DNA from: Pseudomonadota bacterium
GTDB lineage: Bacteria > Pseudomonadota > Alphaproteobacteria > Rhizobiales > Xanthobacteraceae
Direction: 5' to 3'
Assembly (NCBI GenBank): GCA_023391175.1
Contig: JAEWBL010000508.1
Location: 1-5,728 of the forward strand
Length of the DNA: 5,728 bases
Under the pieces are notes generated by a model, which saw only the letters and a program-made list of their open reading frames with translations, did not search any database and had not been told where the DNA came from. This document shows, piece by piece, positions 5,709 through 5,728 of this stretch. The position numbers were made by a program, and so were the translations under genes. Positions within the stretch are counted from its first letter, which is position 1. Every line of letters begins with the position of its first letter.

Positions 5709-5728
5709 GTGCAAGGCCGGGCGTGCCT

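Noticed and set aside
5661..5728. A possible GTG-started gene running off the right edge
   Set aside because: No ribosome binding site, and the bases are occupied by a direct repeat and a hairpin.

Overview
The window looks like chromosomal DNA from a high-GC alphaproteobacterium, most likely of the Rhizobiales/Hyphomicrobiales (Xanthobacteraceae-like is a guess). The reasons are the FtsW N-terminus (S-R-A-D-R then W-W-W-T-V-D-R), strong G/C wobble bias, a ligase-associated Lhr helicase, and motifs matching the alphaproteobacterial CtrA site TTAA-N7-TTAAC. I see no phage, transposon, CRISPR, tRNA or rRNA.

Layout. Positions 1-1197 (minus) hold nearly all of ftsW, the septal peptidoglycan polymerase; its C-terminal end runs off the left edge. 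A divergent control region of about 125 bp (1198-1323) separates it from a large plus-strand gene (about 1324-3957) for a ligase-associated DEXH-box DNA helicase of the Lhr family. Next is a less GC-rich interval (3958-4585) with several hairpin-forming repeats. It contains a short minus-strand gene (4226-4345) for a 39-residue signal-peptide-like protein, with a good ribosome binding site and an exact CtrA-type box 58 bp upstream of its start. Two plus-strand genes follow: a 143-residue zincin-fold metallopeptidase-family protein (4586-5017) and a cytochrome b561 (5095-5652). The last 76 bases hold only small hairpins and a direct repeat.

How the genes relate. They do not form one obvious pathway. 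FtsW belongs to cell division, the helicase to DNA repair, and the cytochrome to membrane electron transfer. The best link is regulatory: an exact CtrA-like box before the small gene and a one-mismatch version before ftsW would tie both to the cell cycle if functional. ftsW sits at the end of its local gene run with a helicase divergent to it, where murD is often found, so the division/cell-wall cluster appears split here.

I do not see a clearly new multi-gene system. The most noteworthy items are the unlisted tiny secreted or membrane peptide gene with its CtrA-like box, the repeat-rich promoter region beside it, and the helicase without its usual ligase, exonuclease and phosphoesterase neighbours inside the window.
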